Shown: positions 1 through 5,972 of the stretch, piece by piece
Layout of the letters: the number at the start of each line of letters is the position of its first letter
How positions within the stretch are numbered: position 1 is the first letter of the stretch
Assembly: GCA_003647375.1 (NCBI GenBank)
Contig: QMMS01000155.1
Location: 1-10,263 of the forward strand
Source of the DNA: Deltaproteobacteria bacterium
GTDB lineage: Bacteria > Desulfobacterota > Desulfobacteria > Desulfobacterales > B30-G6
Length of the DNA: 10,263 bases
Direction: 5' to 3'
Notes under the pieces: generated by a model
What the model was told of the DNA's origin: nothing
What the model saw: the letters and a program-made list of their open reading frames with translations, nothing else
The model's database searches: none
Position numbers and translations under genes: made by a program

Positions 1-297
1 CAGGGTTTCGGCATTTGCCGGAAAATTTTTCCCTGCAAACACGGCCACTTCACCAATAGGGCTACCAGGGCCATAGATATGCAGGATCTGCTCCTTGCCA
101 TCCATGGAAACCTTGTAGATCTTAACCTTCCCATCGGCAACCACGTAGAATCCGGTGCCTTTATCTCCCTCTGAAAATACAGTCTGTCCTTTCTCGTAGA
201 ACTTGTCCACGCCAATCTCCCGGATTTTTTTTAGATCATCCTCCTGGAGATTCTGGAAAAGCGGTATCAGGGAAATGATTTTCAGAATTTTTTCCAT
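1..297 (-). CDS. Crp/Fnr-family transcriptional regulator (partial, N-terminal 99 residues)
   Basis: Leftward gene cut by the window edge; only the N-terminal sensor domain is visible and the DNA-binding helix-turn-helix would lie outside. Residues about 10-99 read as a cyclic-nucleotide-binding-type beta barrel: FYEKGQTVFSEGDKGTGFYV, then GKVKIYK, then PIGEVAVFAGKNFPANAE. The G82-E83 pair matches the Gly-Glu of the phosphate-binding cassette, but the positions equal to CRP Arg82-Ser83 are Pro93-Ala94, so cAMP is an unlikely ligand. There is no cysteine in these 99 residues, which argues against an FNR-type N-terminal iron-sulfur sensor. Other Crp/Fnr subgroups, such as HcpR or DNR types, sense NO or redox through heme; membership is possible but unproven. 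The ATG at 297 is preceded by GGAG ten bases upstream. It is divergent to the HD/ferredoxin operon, whose promoter holds a Crp/Fnr-type palindrome, so it is the natural candidate regulator of that operon. Confidence 0.85.
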   Translation of the reverse strand, partial: MEKILKIISLIPLFQNLQEDDLKKIREIGVDKFYEKGQTVFSEGDKGTGFYVVADGKVKIYKVSMDGKEQILHIYGPGSPIGEVAVFAGKNFPANAETL

Positions 298-311
298 GGC
301 AATATTGCTCC

Positions 312-340
312 ATAATAAAATCGTGAAACGATTTTATTAT
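312..340 (-). promoter_or_regulatory. Perfect 13-bp inverted repeat in the leader of the regulator gene
   Basis: ATAATAAAATCGT (312-324) and ACGATTTTATTAT (328-340) are exact reverse complements separated by three bases. In the regulator mRNA the second arm of this hairpin ends directly against the GGAG ribosome binding site (complement of 308-311). It could be a dimeric-repressor operator, for example for autoregulation, or a leader hairpin affecting translation. There is no T-run suggesting a terminator, and the stem is AT-rich. Confidence 0.7.
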
Positions 341-386
341 CATTTTATTTTATCCCAAGACATCCAAATAAACCGGAATTTTTATC

Positions 387-416
387 GTATTACAACAAGT
401 ATCAGAGAATGATCAA
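387..416 (-). promoter_or_regulatory. Possible promoter of the Crp/Fnr-type gene
   Basis: On the minus strand TTGATC (411-416) is followed after 18 bases by TAATAC (387-392). Both hexamers are fair sigma-70 matches. The start would fall near 380, giving a leader of about 80 bases that contains the 13-bp hairpin at 312-340. This is read from sequence only; an AT-rich 7-bp palindrome at 419-433 lies just upstream. Confidence 0.35.
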
Positions 417-431
417 ATGATAAATAATTTA

Positions 432-459
432 TCCTAACACCTAAAACTTAAAACCTAAA
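432..459. repeat. Degenerate heptamer tandem repeat, four units
   Basis: The stretch divides into TCCTAAC, ACCTAAA, ACTTAAA and ACCTAAA: four consecutive 7-base units, two identical and the others one or two bases different. It lies in the divergent spacer just upstream of the Crp/Fnr-type palindrome. Similar 7-base periodicity recurs in two other spacers, at 2061-2074 and 8056-8077, with different unit sequences. Confidence 0.55.
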
Positions 460-469
460 TCCCATTGTC

Positions 470-511
470 TTGACTTATGTCAATGTAACCATCGGGGTTA
501 TTGCCTATAAT
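470..511 (+). promoter_or_regulatory. Class II Crp/Fnr-type activated promoter of the HD/ferredoxin operon
   Basis: TTGAC (470-474) and GTCAA (479-483) form a perfect palindrome with a 4-base spacer, the architecture of Crp/Fnr-family operators. FNR itself uses TTGAT-N4-ATCAA; TTGAC-N4-GTCAA is known for DNR/NnrR-like members and resembles HcpR sites. A perfect TATAAT lies at 506-511. Placing +1 at 518 puts the palindrome centre (476.5) at -41.5, the standard position of a class II activator that replaces the -35 element. The bases where a -35 would sit (about 483-488, ATGTAA) are a poor match, consistent with activator dependence. The site is 63 bases upstream of the start codon at 546. Confidence 0.7.
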
Positions 512-545
512 CCGATCCAAACGTTAATCTGAGAGGTAAAACATT

Positions 546-1295
546 ATGAAATGTCCAGGCCAAGACAGTCGATATTGGAAACCCGGGGCGATTTTTGATG
601 AATCCTGCCCCAAATGTGGTCATTCCGTAGAATTCTTCAAGGATGACACCACCAGAAAGTGCCATCACTGTGGCCACCGGTTCGTCAACCCAAAATTGGA
701 TTTCGGGTGTGCATCCTATTGCGAATTTGCAGAGCAGTGCATCGGCACCCTGCCGCCGGAACTCCTGGCGGGAAAAGAAGATCTTCTCAAAGACCGCGTC
801 GCTATTGAAATGAAACGGTATTTCAAAACAGATTTTAAGCGAATCGGCCATGCGACTCGTGTGGCCAGGTATGCAGAAAGGATTGCCAAAAAAGAGGTCG
901 GGAATATGGCGGTCATATTATGTGCCGCCTACCTTCACGACATCGGCATCCATGAGTCAGAGCGTAAGCACCAAAGCACGGCTCCAGGGTACCAGGAACA
1001 GGAAGGTCCCCCCATTGCACGGGCCATTCTGGAAAAACTGGACGCAAAGGATGCGTTGATTGAGGAGGTATGCGACATCATCGGGCATCATCACCACCCC
1101 CGTCCAGATGACAGTATTAACTTCAAGGTCCTGTATGATGCAGACATGATCACCAACAAGGAAGAACGCCACAAGGACAAACCCATGGAACCCGGTCGTA
1201 TCGAAAGTTTCATACAGTCATCTCTGCTGACGGAAGCCGGCAAAGAAGAGGCCAAAAAAGTGTTTTCGATCTTAAAAAAGGAAAACAGACAATGA
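546..1295 (+). CDS. HD-domain phosphohydrolase with N-terminal zinc ribbon
   Basis: This 249-residue soluble protein has two parts. Residues 21-42 hold CPKCG and CHHCG, a four-cysteine zinc-ribbon pattern (C21, C24, C39, C42). A second cysteine group (C55, C59, C65) follows, with C3 near the start. Residues about 100-205 are an HD metal-dependent phosphohydrolase domain: H102, the H131-D132 pair within HDIGI, a run of four histidines at 181-184, and an Asp in YDADMI (198 or 200). Family knowledge predicts a metal-dependent phosphate ester or nucleotide hydrolase; the substrate cannot be read from sequence. No GGDEF, EAL or membrane segment is visible. The ATG at 546 follows GAGAGG with 9-base spacing. 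It is the first gene of a two-gene operon behind a Crp/Fnr-type promoter, and its stop overlaps the start of the ferredoxin gene. A redox-linked regulatory or repair role is inference only. Confidence 0.88.
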   Translation: MKCPGQDSRYWKPGAIFDESCPKCGHSVEFFKDDTTRKCHHCGHRFVNPKLDFGCASYCEFAEQCIGTLPPELLAGKEDLLKDRVAIEMKRYFKTDFKRIGHATRVARYAERIAKKEVGNMAVILCAAYLHDIGIHESERKHQSTAPGYQEQEGPPIARAILEKLDAKDALIEEVCDIIGHHHHPRPDDSINFKVLYDADMITNKEERHKDKPMEPGRIESFIQSSLLTEAGKEEAKKVFSILKKENRQ

Positions 1296-2062
1296 AAGTA
1301 CATCGCAAGATAATTAAAATCGATGAAGAACGATGTGACGGTTGTGGCCTGTGCATCATCGGTTGTGCCGAGGGCGCACTCAAAATCGTTGACGGCAAGG
1401 CAAAGGTCGTGGCAGATAAATTCTGTGATGGATTGGGTGCGTGTATCGGTGAATGCCCCAAAGATGCCTTGACCATTGTGGAAAAAGAAGCAGACGAGTT
1501 CGACGAAATCGCGGTGGAAAAGCACCTGGCTCAGATAGAAACCGAACAGACCCATGAAGCGCCCACCCCATTAACCGGATGTCCATCGGCAACATTGCAG
1601 TCCTTTGCACCGACTGCCTGTCAGAAGGCAAACCAGCCGACCGCCCATGAAGGGGGCGTATCAGCACTTTCACACTGGCCGGTTCAGATTCGCCTTGTGC
1701 CGCCGCAGGCTCCTTTTCTGAAAAATGCAAATCTCCTCGTCGCAGCAGACTGTACAGCGTTGGCCTATCCGGATTTTCATGGACGGTTCTTGAAGGGCAG
1801 GGTCGTATTAATGGGATGTCCAAAATTTGATGATGTGCAGGACTATATCGACAGATTTGCCGGTATTTTCAGCGAGTCCGATATCGCAAGCATCACGGCC
1901 GTGATCATGGAAGTTCCCTGTTGTTCCGGGCTTCCGTACATTCTCCAAAAGGGAATGGAAAAGGCAGGCAAAACCGTTCCAATGGAAACGGTCGTCATCA
2001 GCACCAGAGGAGAAATACTGGAACAGCGGCAGGATAACATCCTGACTGCCCAGGTTGTTTAG
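1292..2062 (+). CDS. 4Fe-4S ferredoxin-type protein with cysteine-rich C-terminal domain
   Basis: A 256-residue protein starting inside the ATGA overlap with the HD gene, so translation is probably coupled. The N-terminal 65 residues are a two-cluster ferredoxin fold. The first cluster has C15-x2-C18-x2-C21-x3-C25. The second, FCDGLGACIGECP, has only C45, C51 and C55, with Leu48 where the second ligand would be, suggesting a 3Fe-4S cluster or a ligand from elsewhere. A charged, low-complexity linker (about 65-95) leads to a C-terminal domain of about 130 residues with further cysteines: GCPSA (C97), ADCTA (C154), MGCPKFDD (C176) and EVPCCSGL (C210-C211). It likely carries electrons for, or senses redox state with, the HD partner. 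No transmembrane segment is seen. I recognise the architecture from anaerobes but know of no assigned function. Confidence 0.85.
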   Translation: MKVHRKIIKIDEERCDGCGLCIIGCAEGALKIVDGKAKVVADKFCDGLGACIGECPKDALTIVEKEADEFDEIAVEKHLAQIETEQTHEAPTPLTGCPSATLQSFAPTACQKANQPTAHEGGVSALSHWPVQIRLVPPQAPFLKNANLLVAADCTALAYPDFHGRFLKGRVVLMGCPKFDDVQDYIDRFAGIFSESDIASITAVIMEVPCCSGLPYILQKGMEKAGKTVPMETVVISTRGEILEQRQDNILTAQVV

Positions 2063-2074
2063 ACTATAGACTAT
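2061..2074. repeat. Tandem heptamer AGACTAT x2
   Basis: AGACTAT occurs twice in tandem (2061-2067 and 2068-2074), beginning in the stop codon of the ferredoxin gene and running into the left arm of the following hairpin. The inverted copy ATAGTCT recurs at 2091-2097 in the right arm. Confidence 0.6.
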
Positions 2075-2098
2075 AGGCTGTTAGCAGCCTATAGTCTA
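2067..2098 (+). terminator. 14-bp hairpin after the ferredoxin gene, probable terminator
   Basis: TAGACTATAGGCTG (2067-2080) pairs perfectly with CAGCCTATAGTCTA (2085-2098) around a 4-base TTAG loop, starting 5 bases after the stop codon. The sequence after it (ATACTCTATTTCTTTCC) is T-rich but interrupted. It therefore fits an imperfect intrinsic terminator or an mRNA 3'-end stabiliser for the HD/ferredoxin transcript. Confidence 0.55.
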
Positions 2099-2697
2099 AT
2101 ACTCTATTTCTTTCCAATTTTCCTGATCCCGTTTGGCTTCATTTGCACCTACCTTATAAAAAACAAGGCGGTACAACATTTACACAGGGTAGCGTTCCCT
2201 ATTTGTTTTCTTGAGTCGATGGCGGTCATTGGAAATAACCACATGCTCTGATAATGATGAAAAGCTTCACCTGATGAAATTGGGCGCCTGCTTCAAATTT
2301 CCTTACTGATAATGATCAGCTTTCATGATTACAGGAAGTATTCTCTTTGGACTTGCCGTTACATACAGGCCAAGATTAACCCAATTTTCTAAGCAGATTT
2401 ATGCCACGATGGTTTCAAAGGTATTGTTACATAATCTTTAATTGTGAAAAATCATCGGGGTTGATCAAATCTCTTATTTGTCATTGAGGTTAATATTCGA
2501 AGGTTAAAAATGGAAGTCGATAATCAAAGTGCCGAAAGATATATCGGTATGGGTTTCATCCAGACCACAAAGAGAATATGGAATCTTTTCCTCAAGTAAT
2601 AAATAAGTGGATACCTGGAACTAAATATCATTAAGGCCGAGAAACTCCTATTTACCAAGCCCATATTGATTCATTCCGGGGCTTAGTCCATGCCAGT
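2099..2697. other. Gene-poor spacer, possibly with decayed coding sequence
   Basis: About 600 AT-rich bases between two convergent operons without a convincing gene. CTGATAATGAT is repeated directly at 2248-2258 and 2306-2316. A 38-codon open stretch (2325-2441) has no ribosome binding site. The 29-codon frame at 2510-2599 is listed separately. Another plus-strand frame, from about 2566 to the livF end, reads protein-like (MESFPQVINKWIPGTKYH, then a stop, then GRETPIYQAHIDSF) but is broken, as expected of a decayed gene; I cannot name the family securely. A weak 6-bp inverted repeat, AAGCCC/GGGCTT (2657-2684), lies just past the livF stop; without a T-run it is at best a poor terminator. Confidence 0.5.
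2510..2599 (+). CDS. Possible 29-residue small ORF, unrecognised
   Basis: ATG at 2510 is preceded by GAAGG with 6-base spacing, a good ribosome binding site, and the frame runs 29 codons to TAA at 2597-2599. The predicted peptide (begins MEVDNQSAERYIGMGF, ends NLFLK) has no recognisable domain. The same frame stays largely open after two tandem stops, so it may be the start of a decayed gene rather than a true small protein. Evidence is limited to the ribosome binding site and short open frame. Confidence 0.22.
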   Translation: MEVDNQSAERYIGMGFIQTTKRIWNLFLK

Positions 2698-3411
2698 TTA
2701 GCTTACTTTTTTCAACCCCAGACAGGCATCAATCATATCCGCCGAATCTCTGGCCTCGGTCGCAGTGCCGCTCCATACTACCTGGCCGCTTTCCAGCACT
2801 GTGACATCATCGGCCACCTCTATGGCACGTTGGGTGGATTGCTCCACGACAATCAACCCCATACCCTGTTTTTTCAGCTCATCTAAGGCCGCGTAACAGA
2901 TATCTATCACCTTGGGCATCAGCCCCAGGCTCAATTCATCCACAAGAAGCAGCTCGGGCTGTGACATCAGGGCCCGGCCGATGGCCACCATCTGCTGCTC
3001 ACCACCTGAGAGTGCGCTGGCCCGTTGGTCTATGCGTTCACCCAGGCGGGGAAAAAGGCTTAATATCTTTTCCATACCGGGTGCGGTCTCATGCCTGGCC
3101 CGACAATAACCACCCACCACCAGATTTTCGCGCACGGTCAGCTCGCTAAAGAGCCTTCTGCCCTCGGGCACCAAGCCTATTCCTGCGGTCACCCGCTCCA
3201 TAGGCGTTTTTTTAGCGATATCACCACCCTTGTAATTTATCTGGCCTCCCTGGATCTCCACGTGACCGGCAATGCACATCAAGGTCGAACTTTTGCCTGC
3301 CCCATTGGCACCCAAAAGGGCCATAACTCTGCCTGCCGAGACCTCTAAATCTATGCCATGCACTACCTGCATAGGTCCATAGCCGCAACACAGTTTCTCA
3401 AGCCGCAGCAT
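2698..3411 (-). CDS. livF: Branched-chain amino acid ABC transporter ATP-binding protein LivF
   Basis: This 237-residue cytoplasmic ATPase is one of the two nucleotide-binding subunits of a hydrophobic/branched-chain amino acid (HAAT/Liv) importer. Visible motifs: Walker A GANGAGKS (34-41), signature LSGGEQQ (134-140), Walker B LLLVDE (154-159), and VVEQ at 188-191, where the usual H-loop histidine is Gln, as is normal for LivF. After Walker B the sequence is DELSLGLMP instead of the more common DEPSLGL, a minor variation. Length fits the family (about 235). The start at 3411 has an excellent AAGGAGG with 6-base spacing and overlaps the end of livG by 14 bases, indicating translational coupling. 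It is the last gene of livKHMGF; only a weak hairpin follows it. Confidence 0.96.
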   Translation of the reverse strand: MLRLEKLCCGYGPMQVVHGIDLEVSAGRVMALLGANGAGKSSTLMCIAGHVEIQGGQINYKGGDIAKKTPMERVTAGIGLVPEGRRLFSELTVRENLVVGGYCRARHETAPGMEKILSLFPRLGERIDQRASALSGGEQQMVAIGRALMSQPELLLVDELSLGLMPKVIDICYAALDELKKQGMGLIVVEQSTQRAIEVADDVTVLESGQVVWSGTATEARDSADMIDACLGLKKVS

Positions 3412-4162
3412 TTTCTGCCTCCTTGCCTACATAGGCTGCTCTTACATGAGGCATGCGCATCACGGATTCGGGCTCACCCTCAGCAATTTTGCGACCATTA
3501 TCCAAAACCACCAGCCTGTCGCTGACCCTTAAGACCTCGCCAAGGTTGTGTTCTATCATCACCACTGTGAGTCCCTGGCGGTTGATGCCCACCACCACAT
3601 CGGCCAAACGTCCCGCTTCCACATTGTTTAAACCCGCCAGGGGCTCATCCAAGAGCAGCAGTTTTGGTTCCAAGGCCAGGGCCCTGGCCACTTCCAGACG
3701 CTTGAGTAGACCCAGGGGCTGTCCCATAACCTCCTGGTCGGCATGCTCGCCAATGCCCACCACCTCTAATAGCTCACCAGCCTTTTTGCGCTCGATGCTT
3801 CGATCCATGGCCGCTACCGCCCTGAATATGGTGGCAATGCGCTTATGCCCTACGGCCAAGGCAACATTATCACGCAGTGTCATGGAATTGAAAGGACACA
3901 CTATTTGATTGGTCATGGCCATACCCAAAGCGGCCCGTTTATGTATGGGCAAGCCTTCTATGTCTTTACCAGCAAGACGGATACCGGCACTCTGGGGGTT
4001 AACCACACCAGTAATGGCCCGCAGCATGGTGGTTTTTCCCGCACCATTGGGGCCGATGAGGCTTAAGAACTCGCCATTCATCACCTGGAAAGAGACATCG
4101 GTTAAAGCATGCACGCCACCAAAATGCATGGTTACATTTTGCACATCCAAGAGCACGCTCAT
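3398..4162 (-). CDS. livG: Branched-chain amino acid ABC transporter ATP-binding protein LivG
   Basis: This 254-residue ATPase is the second nucleotide-binding subunit of the Liv importer, pairing with LivF below the LivH/LivM permeases. Motifs: Walker A GPNGAGKT (37-44), Q-loop Gln86, Walker B LLLLDEP (168-174), H-loop His205 in MIEHNLGEV. The C-terminal extension after about 230 (MRMPHVRAAYVGKEAE) is the LivG-type tail. The signature is unusual: where LivG normally has LSYGQQRR, this protein has QPLGLLKR (148-155), losing the canonical Ser. LPxG-type variants occur in this family, so the subunit may still work within a heterodimer. The start at 4162 follows GGAGG with 6-base spacing inside the livM 3' end and overlaps the livM stop by 4 bases (ATGA). 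Confidence 0.95.
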   Translation of the reverse strand: MSVLLDVQNVTMHFGGVHALTDVSFQVMNGEFLSLIGPNGAGKTTMLRAITGVVNPQSAGIRLAGKDIEGLPIHKRAALGMAMTNQIVCPFNSMTLRDNVALAVGHKRIATIFRAVAAMDRSIERKKAGELLEVVGIGEHADQEVMGQPLGLLKRLEVARALALEPKLLLLDEPLAGLNNVEAGRLADVVVGINRQGLTVVMIEHNLGEVLRVSDRLVVLDNGRKIAEGEPESVMRMPHVRAAYVGKEAENAAA

Positions 4163-5022
4163 GCCAGGCCTCCTTTGCCTTTAAGCTTGCCAAATATGCT
4201 ACCACCTACACCGGCTAGACCATCAGGGGCAAAACGCATGACGGCAAAGAGCAATGTACCATAGAATAGCAGCTTATAGTCGCTCAAGAATTCGGACATC
4301 TCGGGCAGCAGAGTCAGTAGCATGGTGCCTATTATCACCCCCGGCACCGAGCCGATACCACCCACGGCTACCATGGAGAGCACGCTGATAGAGGTAATGA
4401 AGCCGAAGTCATCGGGCATGATGAAACGGGTGAAGTAGCAGTAAAGCCCTCCTGCCAATCCAGCCATGGCCGTGCCCAAAGCAAAAGCGGTAAGTTTATA
4501 GGCAGGCACATTCACGGTGAGCAACCGCGCCGTATCTTCGTCGGTGGCTACGGCATCGAAGGCAAAGCCCATCCATGATTTTTTAATGTAGACACTGAAG
4601 GCGGTGCAGAGCGCTGCCACAACCAGAACCAGCAGCAGAAAACCGGGCTTGCCCAACCCCATGGAAGGAATGCCGCTTAAGCCCATTTCACCACCCAGCA
4701 CGCTATCCTGCTGCCGGACAATACCCAAAAACAAGAAGCCCACCCCCATGGTCGTGATGGCTAGAAAGTCGTGCCGCACCCGCAGGCTTGCCACGCCAAC
4801 AATTATGCCAATGGCTCCGGCTACCAGCATAGCACCAGCCAGGTTGACTGGGAAGGGAAGACCCGCCTTGGCCATCAAAGCCACCACATAGGCCCCGGTG
4901 CCAAAAAAAGCCGCATGTCCAAGGCTGATCTGGCCGCAGTAGCCGGTGATGAGGTTAAGACCCAAGGCGAATATGATATTTATGCAGACAATGGTCGCCA
5001 GTGATAATTCATATATGCCCAT
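4159..5022 (-). CDS. livM: Branched-chain amino acid ABC transporter permease LivM
   Basis: This 287-residue integral membrane permease has about eight or nine hydrophobic segments, starting at residue 5. Family landmarks: GQISLGHAAFFGTGAY (30-45), the cytoplasmic segment AVATDEDTARLLTVNV (157-172) that precedes the conserved KLTAFALGTAMAGLAGGLY stretch (176-194), and GGIGSVPGVIIGT (221-233). It forms the membrane channel with LivH and contacts the LivG/LivF ATPases. It is at the short end of the LivM range, without the long N-terminal extension of the enterobacterial protein. The start at 5022 is 3 bases after the livH stop, with AAGGAAG overlapping that stop as ribosome binding site. It lies within the tightly packed livHMGF unit. 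Confidence 0.95.
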   Translation of the reverse strand: MGIYELSLATIVCINIIFALGLNLITGYCGQISLGHAAFFGTGAYVVALMAKAGLPFPVNLAGAMLVAGAIGIIVGVASLRVRHDFLAITTMGVGFLFLGIVRQQDSVLGGEMGLSGIPSMGLGKPGFLLLVLVVAALCTAFSVYIKKSWMGFAFDAVATDEDTARLLTVNVPAYKLTAFALGTAMAGLAGGLYCYFTRFIMPDDFGFITSISVLSMVAVGGIGSVPGVIIGTMLLTLLPEMSEFLSDYKLLFYGTLLFAVMRFAPDGLAGVGGSIFGKLKGKGGLA

Positions 5023-5025
5023 GGT

Positions 5026-5886
5026 TCACTTCCTTGAAAACAGGCCCTGGGGTTTTATCATCAACACCAGGATAAGGCATGCGAAGGCTATGGCATCGCG
5101 GTCCAGGTAGTCGCCAACATATATGGTGCCGAAAGCCTCCACCACGCCCAAGATTACCGAGGCAATCAGCGTACCGGTGACATTGCCCAACCCCCCTAGT
5201 ACGATGATGGCCAGTGCCTTGTATGATGGCACCCCGCCCATAGTGGGTTCGGCAAAGTTGGAGAGCAAAGAGACAAATATGCCCGCTACGGCAGCCAAGG
5301 CCGAGCCGATGAAGAAGTTGAGGTAGCGCACTTTCTGCACGCTGACCCCGAAGCTCTCGGCCATCTGGGGGTCATCTACCGTGGCTCGCCAGGCAATGCC
5401 TAGACGGGTCCTTTGAGCCAACCAGGATAGCACCCCCAACATTGCCACACTGCCAAAGACGATGACGATATCCACCATGCGCAGGCTCATCCCCAGAATG
5501 TTCACCAGGCTTTGCAGGGGCGCATTGGTATAGGTGAGGCCATAAGGTCCAAAGATGAGGCGAAAAATCTCCTCCATGGCAATGAACAGGCCGATGGATG
5601 CGATCAGGGCCACATAGGGTGGTTTATGCAGAATGGGCTGATAGCAGAACCTGTAGATGGCCATGCCCACAAAACCTACGCATATGGCGGAAACGGGCAA
5701 TGCCAACAGTAGGCTACCCGTCGCGTTAGTGACAATGAGGCCCAAGTAGGCGCCCAGAGTAAACAAACCGGCATGGGCTACGTGCAAAATACGCAAAAGT
5801 CCATAGACCAGCGTAAGGCCCACTGCTATGATGGCATACATGCAACCATAGATCAGACCTTGGGTGAGAAGTTCGACATATAGCAT
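5026..5886 (-). CDS. livH: Branched-chain amino acid ABC transporter permease LivH
   Basis: This 286-residue integral membrane permease has about eight hydrophobic segments. Landmarks: HVAHAGLFTLGAY (35-47), the cytoplasmic loop TRLGIAWRATVDDPQMAESF (160-179), GGLGNVTGTLIAS (231-243), and the family-typical end IKPQGLFSRK. It pairs with LivM as the transmembrane half of the importer. The start at 5886 has a modest AGG nine bases upstream, weaker than the ribosome binding sites of livM, livG and livF. It is separated from livK by 86 bases that contain a stable hairpin, then runs into livM with a 3-base gap. Confidence 0.95.
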   Translation of the reverse strand: MLYVELLTQGLIYGCMYAIIAVGLTLVYGLLRILHVAHAGLFTLGAYLGLIVTNATGSLLLALPVSAICVGFVGMAIYRFCYQPILHKPPYVALIASIGLFIAMEEIFRLIFGPYGLTYTNAPLQSLVNILGMSLRMVDIVIVFGSVAMLGVLSWLAQRTRLGIAWRATVDDPQMAESFGVSVQKVRYLNFFIGSALAAVAGIFVSLLSNFAEPTMGGVPSYKALAIIVLGGLGNVTGTLIASVILGVVEAFGTIYVGDYLDRDAIAFACLILVLMIKPQGLFSRK

Positions 5887-5921
5887 TATTGGCTGCCTGT
5901 GCTTGAATAGGATTGCAGCAA

Positions 5922-5951
5922 GGCCGGAAAGGCATCTGAGCCCTCCCGGCC
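5922..5951 (-). promoter_or_regulatory. Hairpin in the livK-livH gap (mRNA stabiliser or attenuator)
   Basis: On the minus strand GGCCGGGAGGGC pairs with GCCTTTCCGGCC around a 6-base loop: twelve pairs including two G-U, starting 21 bases after the livK stop. Only TT follows on the coding strand, so full termination is unlikely. Such hairpins between a binding-protein gene and its permeases commonly protect the upstream mRNA. On the opposite strand a five-T run follows the stem, so it could terminate antisense transcription. Confidence 0.6.
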
Positions 5952-5972
5952 GTTTTTCATGCCAGATAGGGT

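Noticed and set aside
1091..1555. 154-codon minus-strand open frame across the HD/ferredoxin junction
   Set aside because: It is antisense to two strongly supported coupled genes, and its Phe/Cys-rich composition fits a shadow frame.
2834..2851. Missing H-loop histidine in LivF (VVEQ)
   Set aside because: Gln at this position is normal in the LivF family, so it is not a defect.
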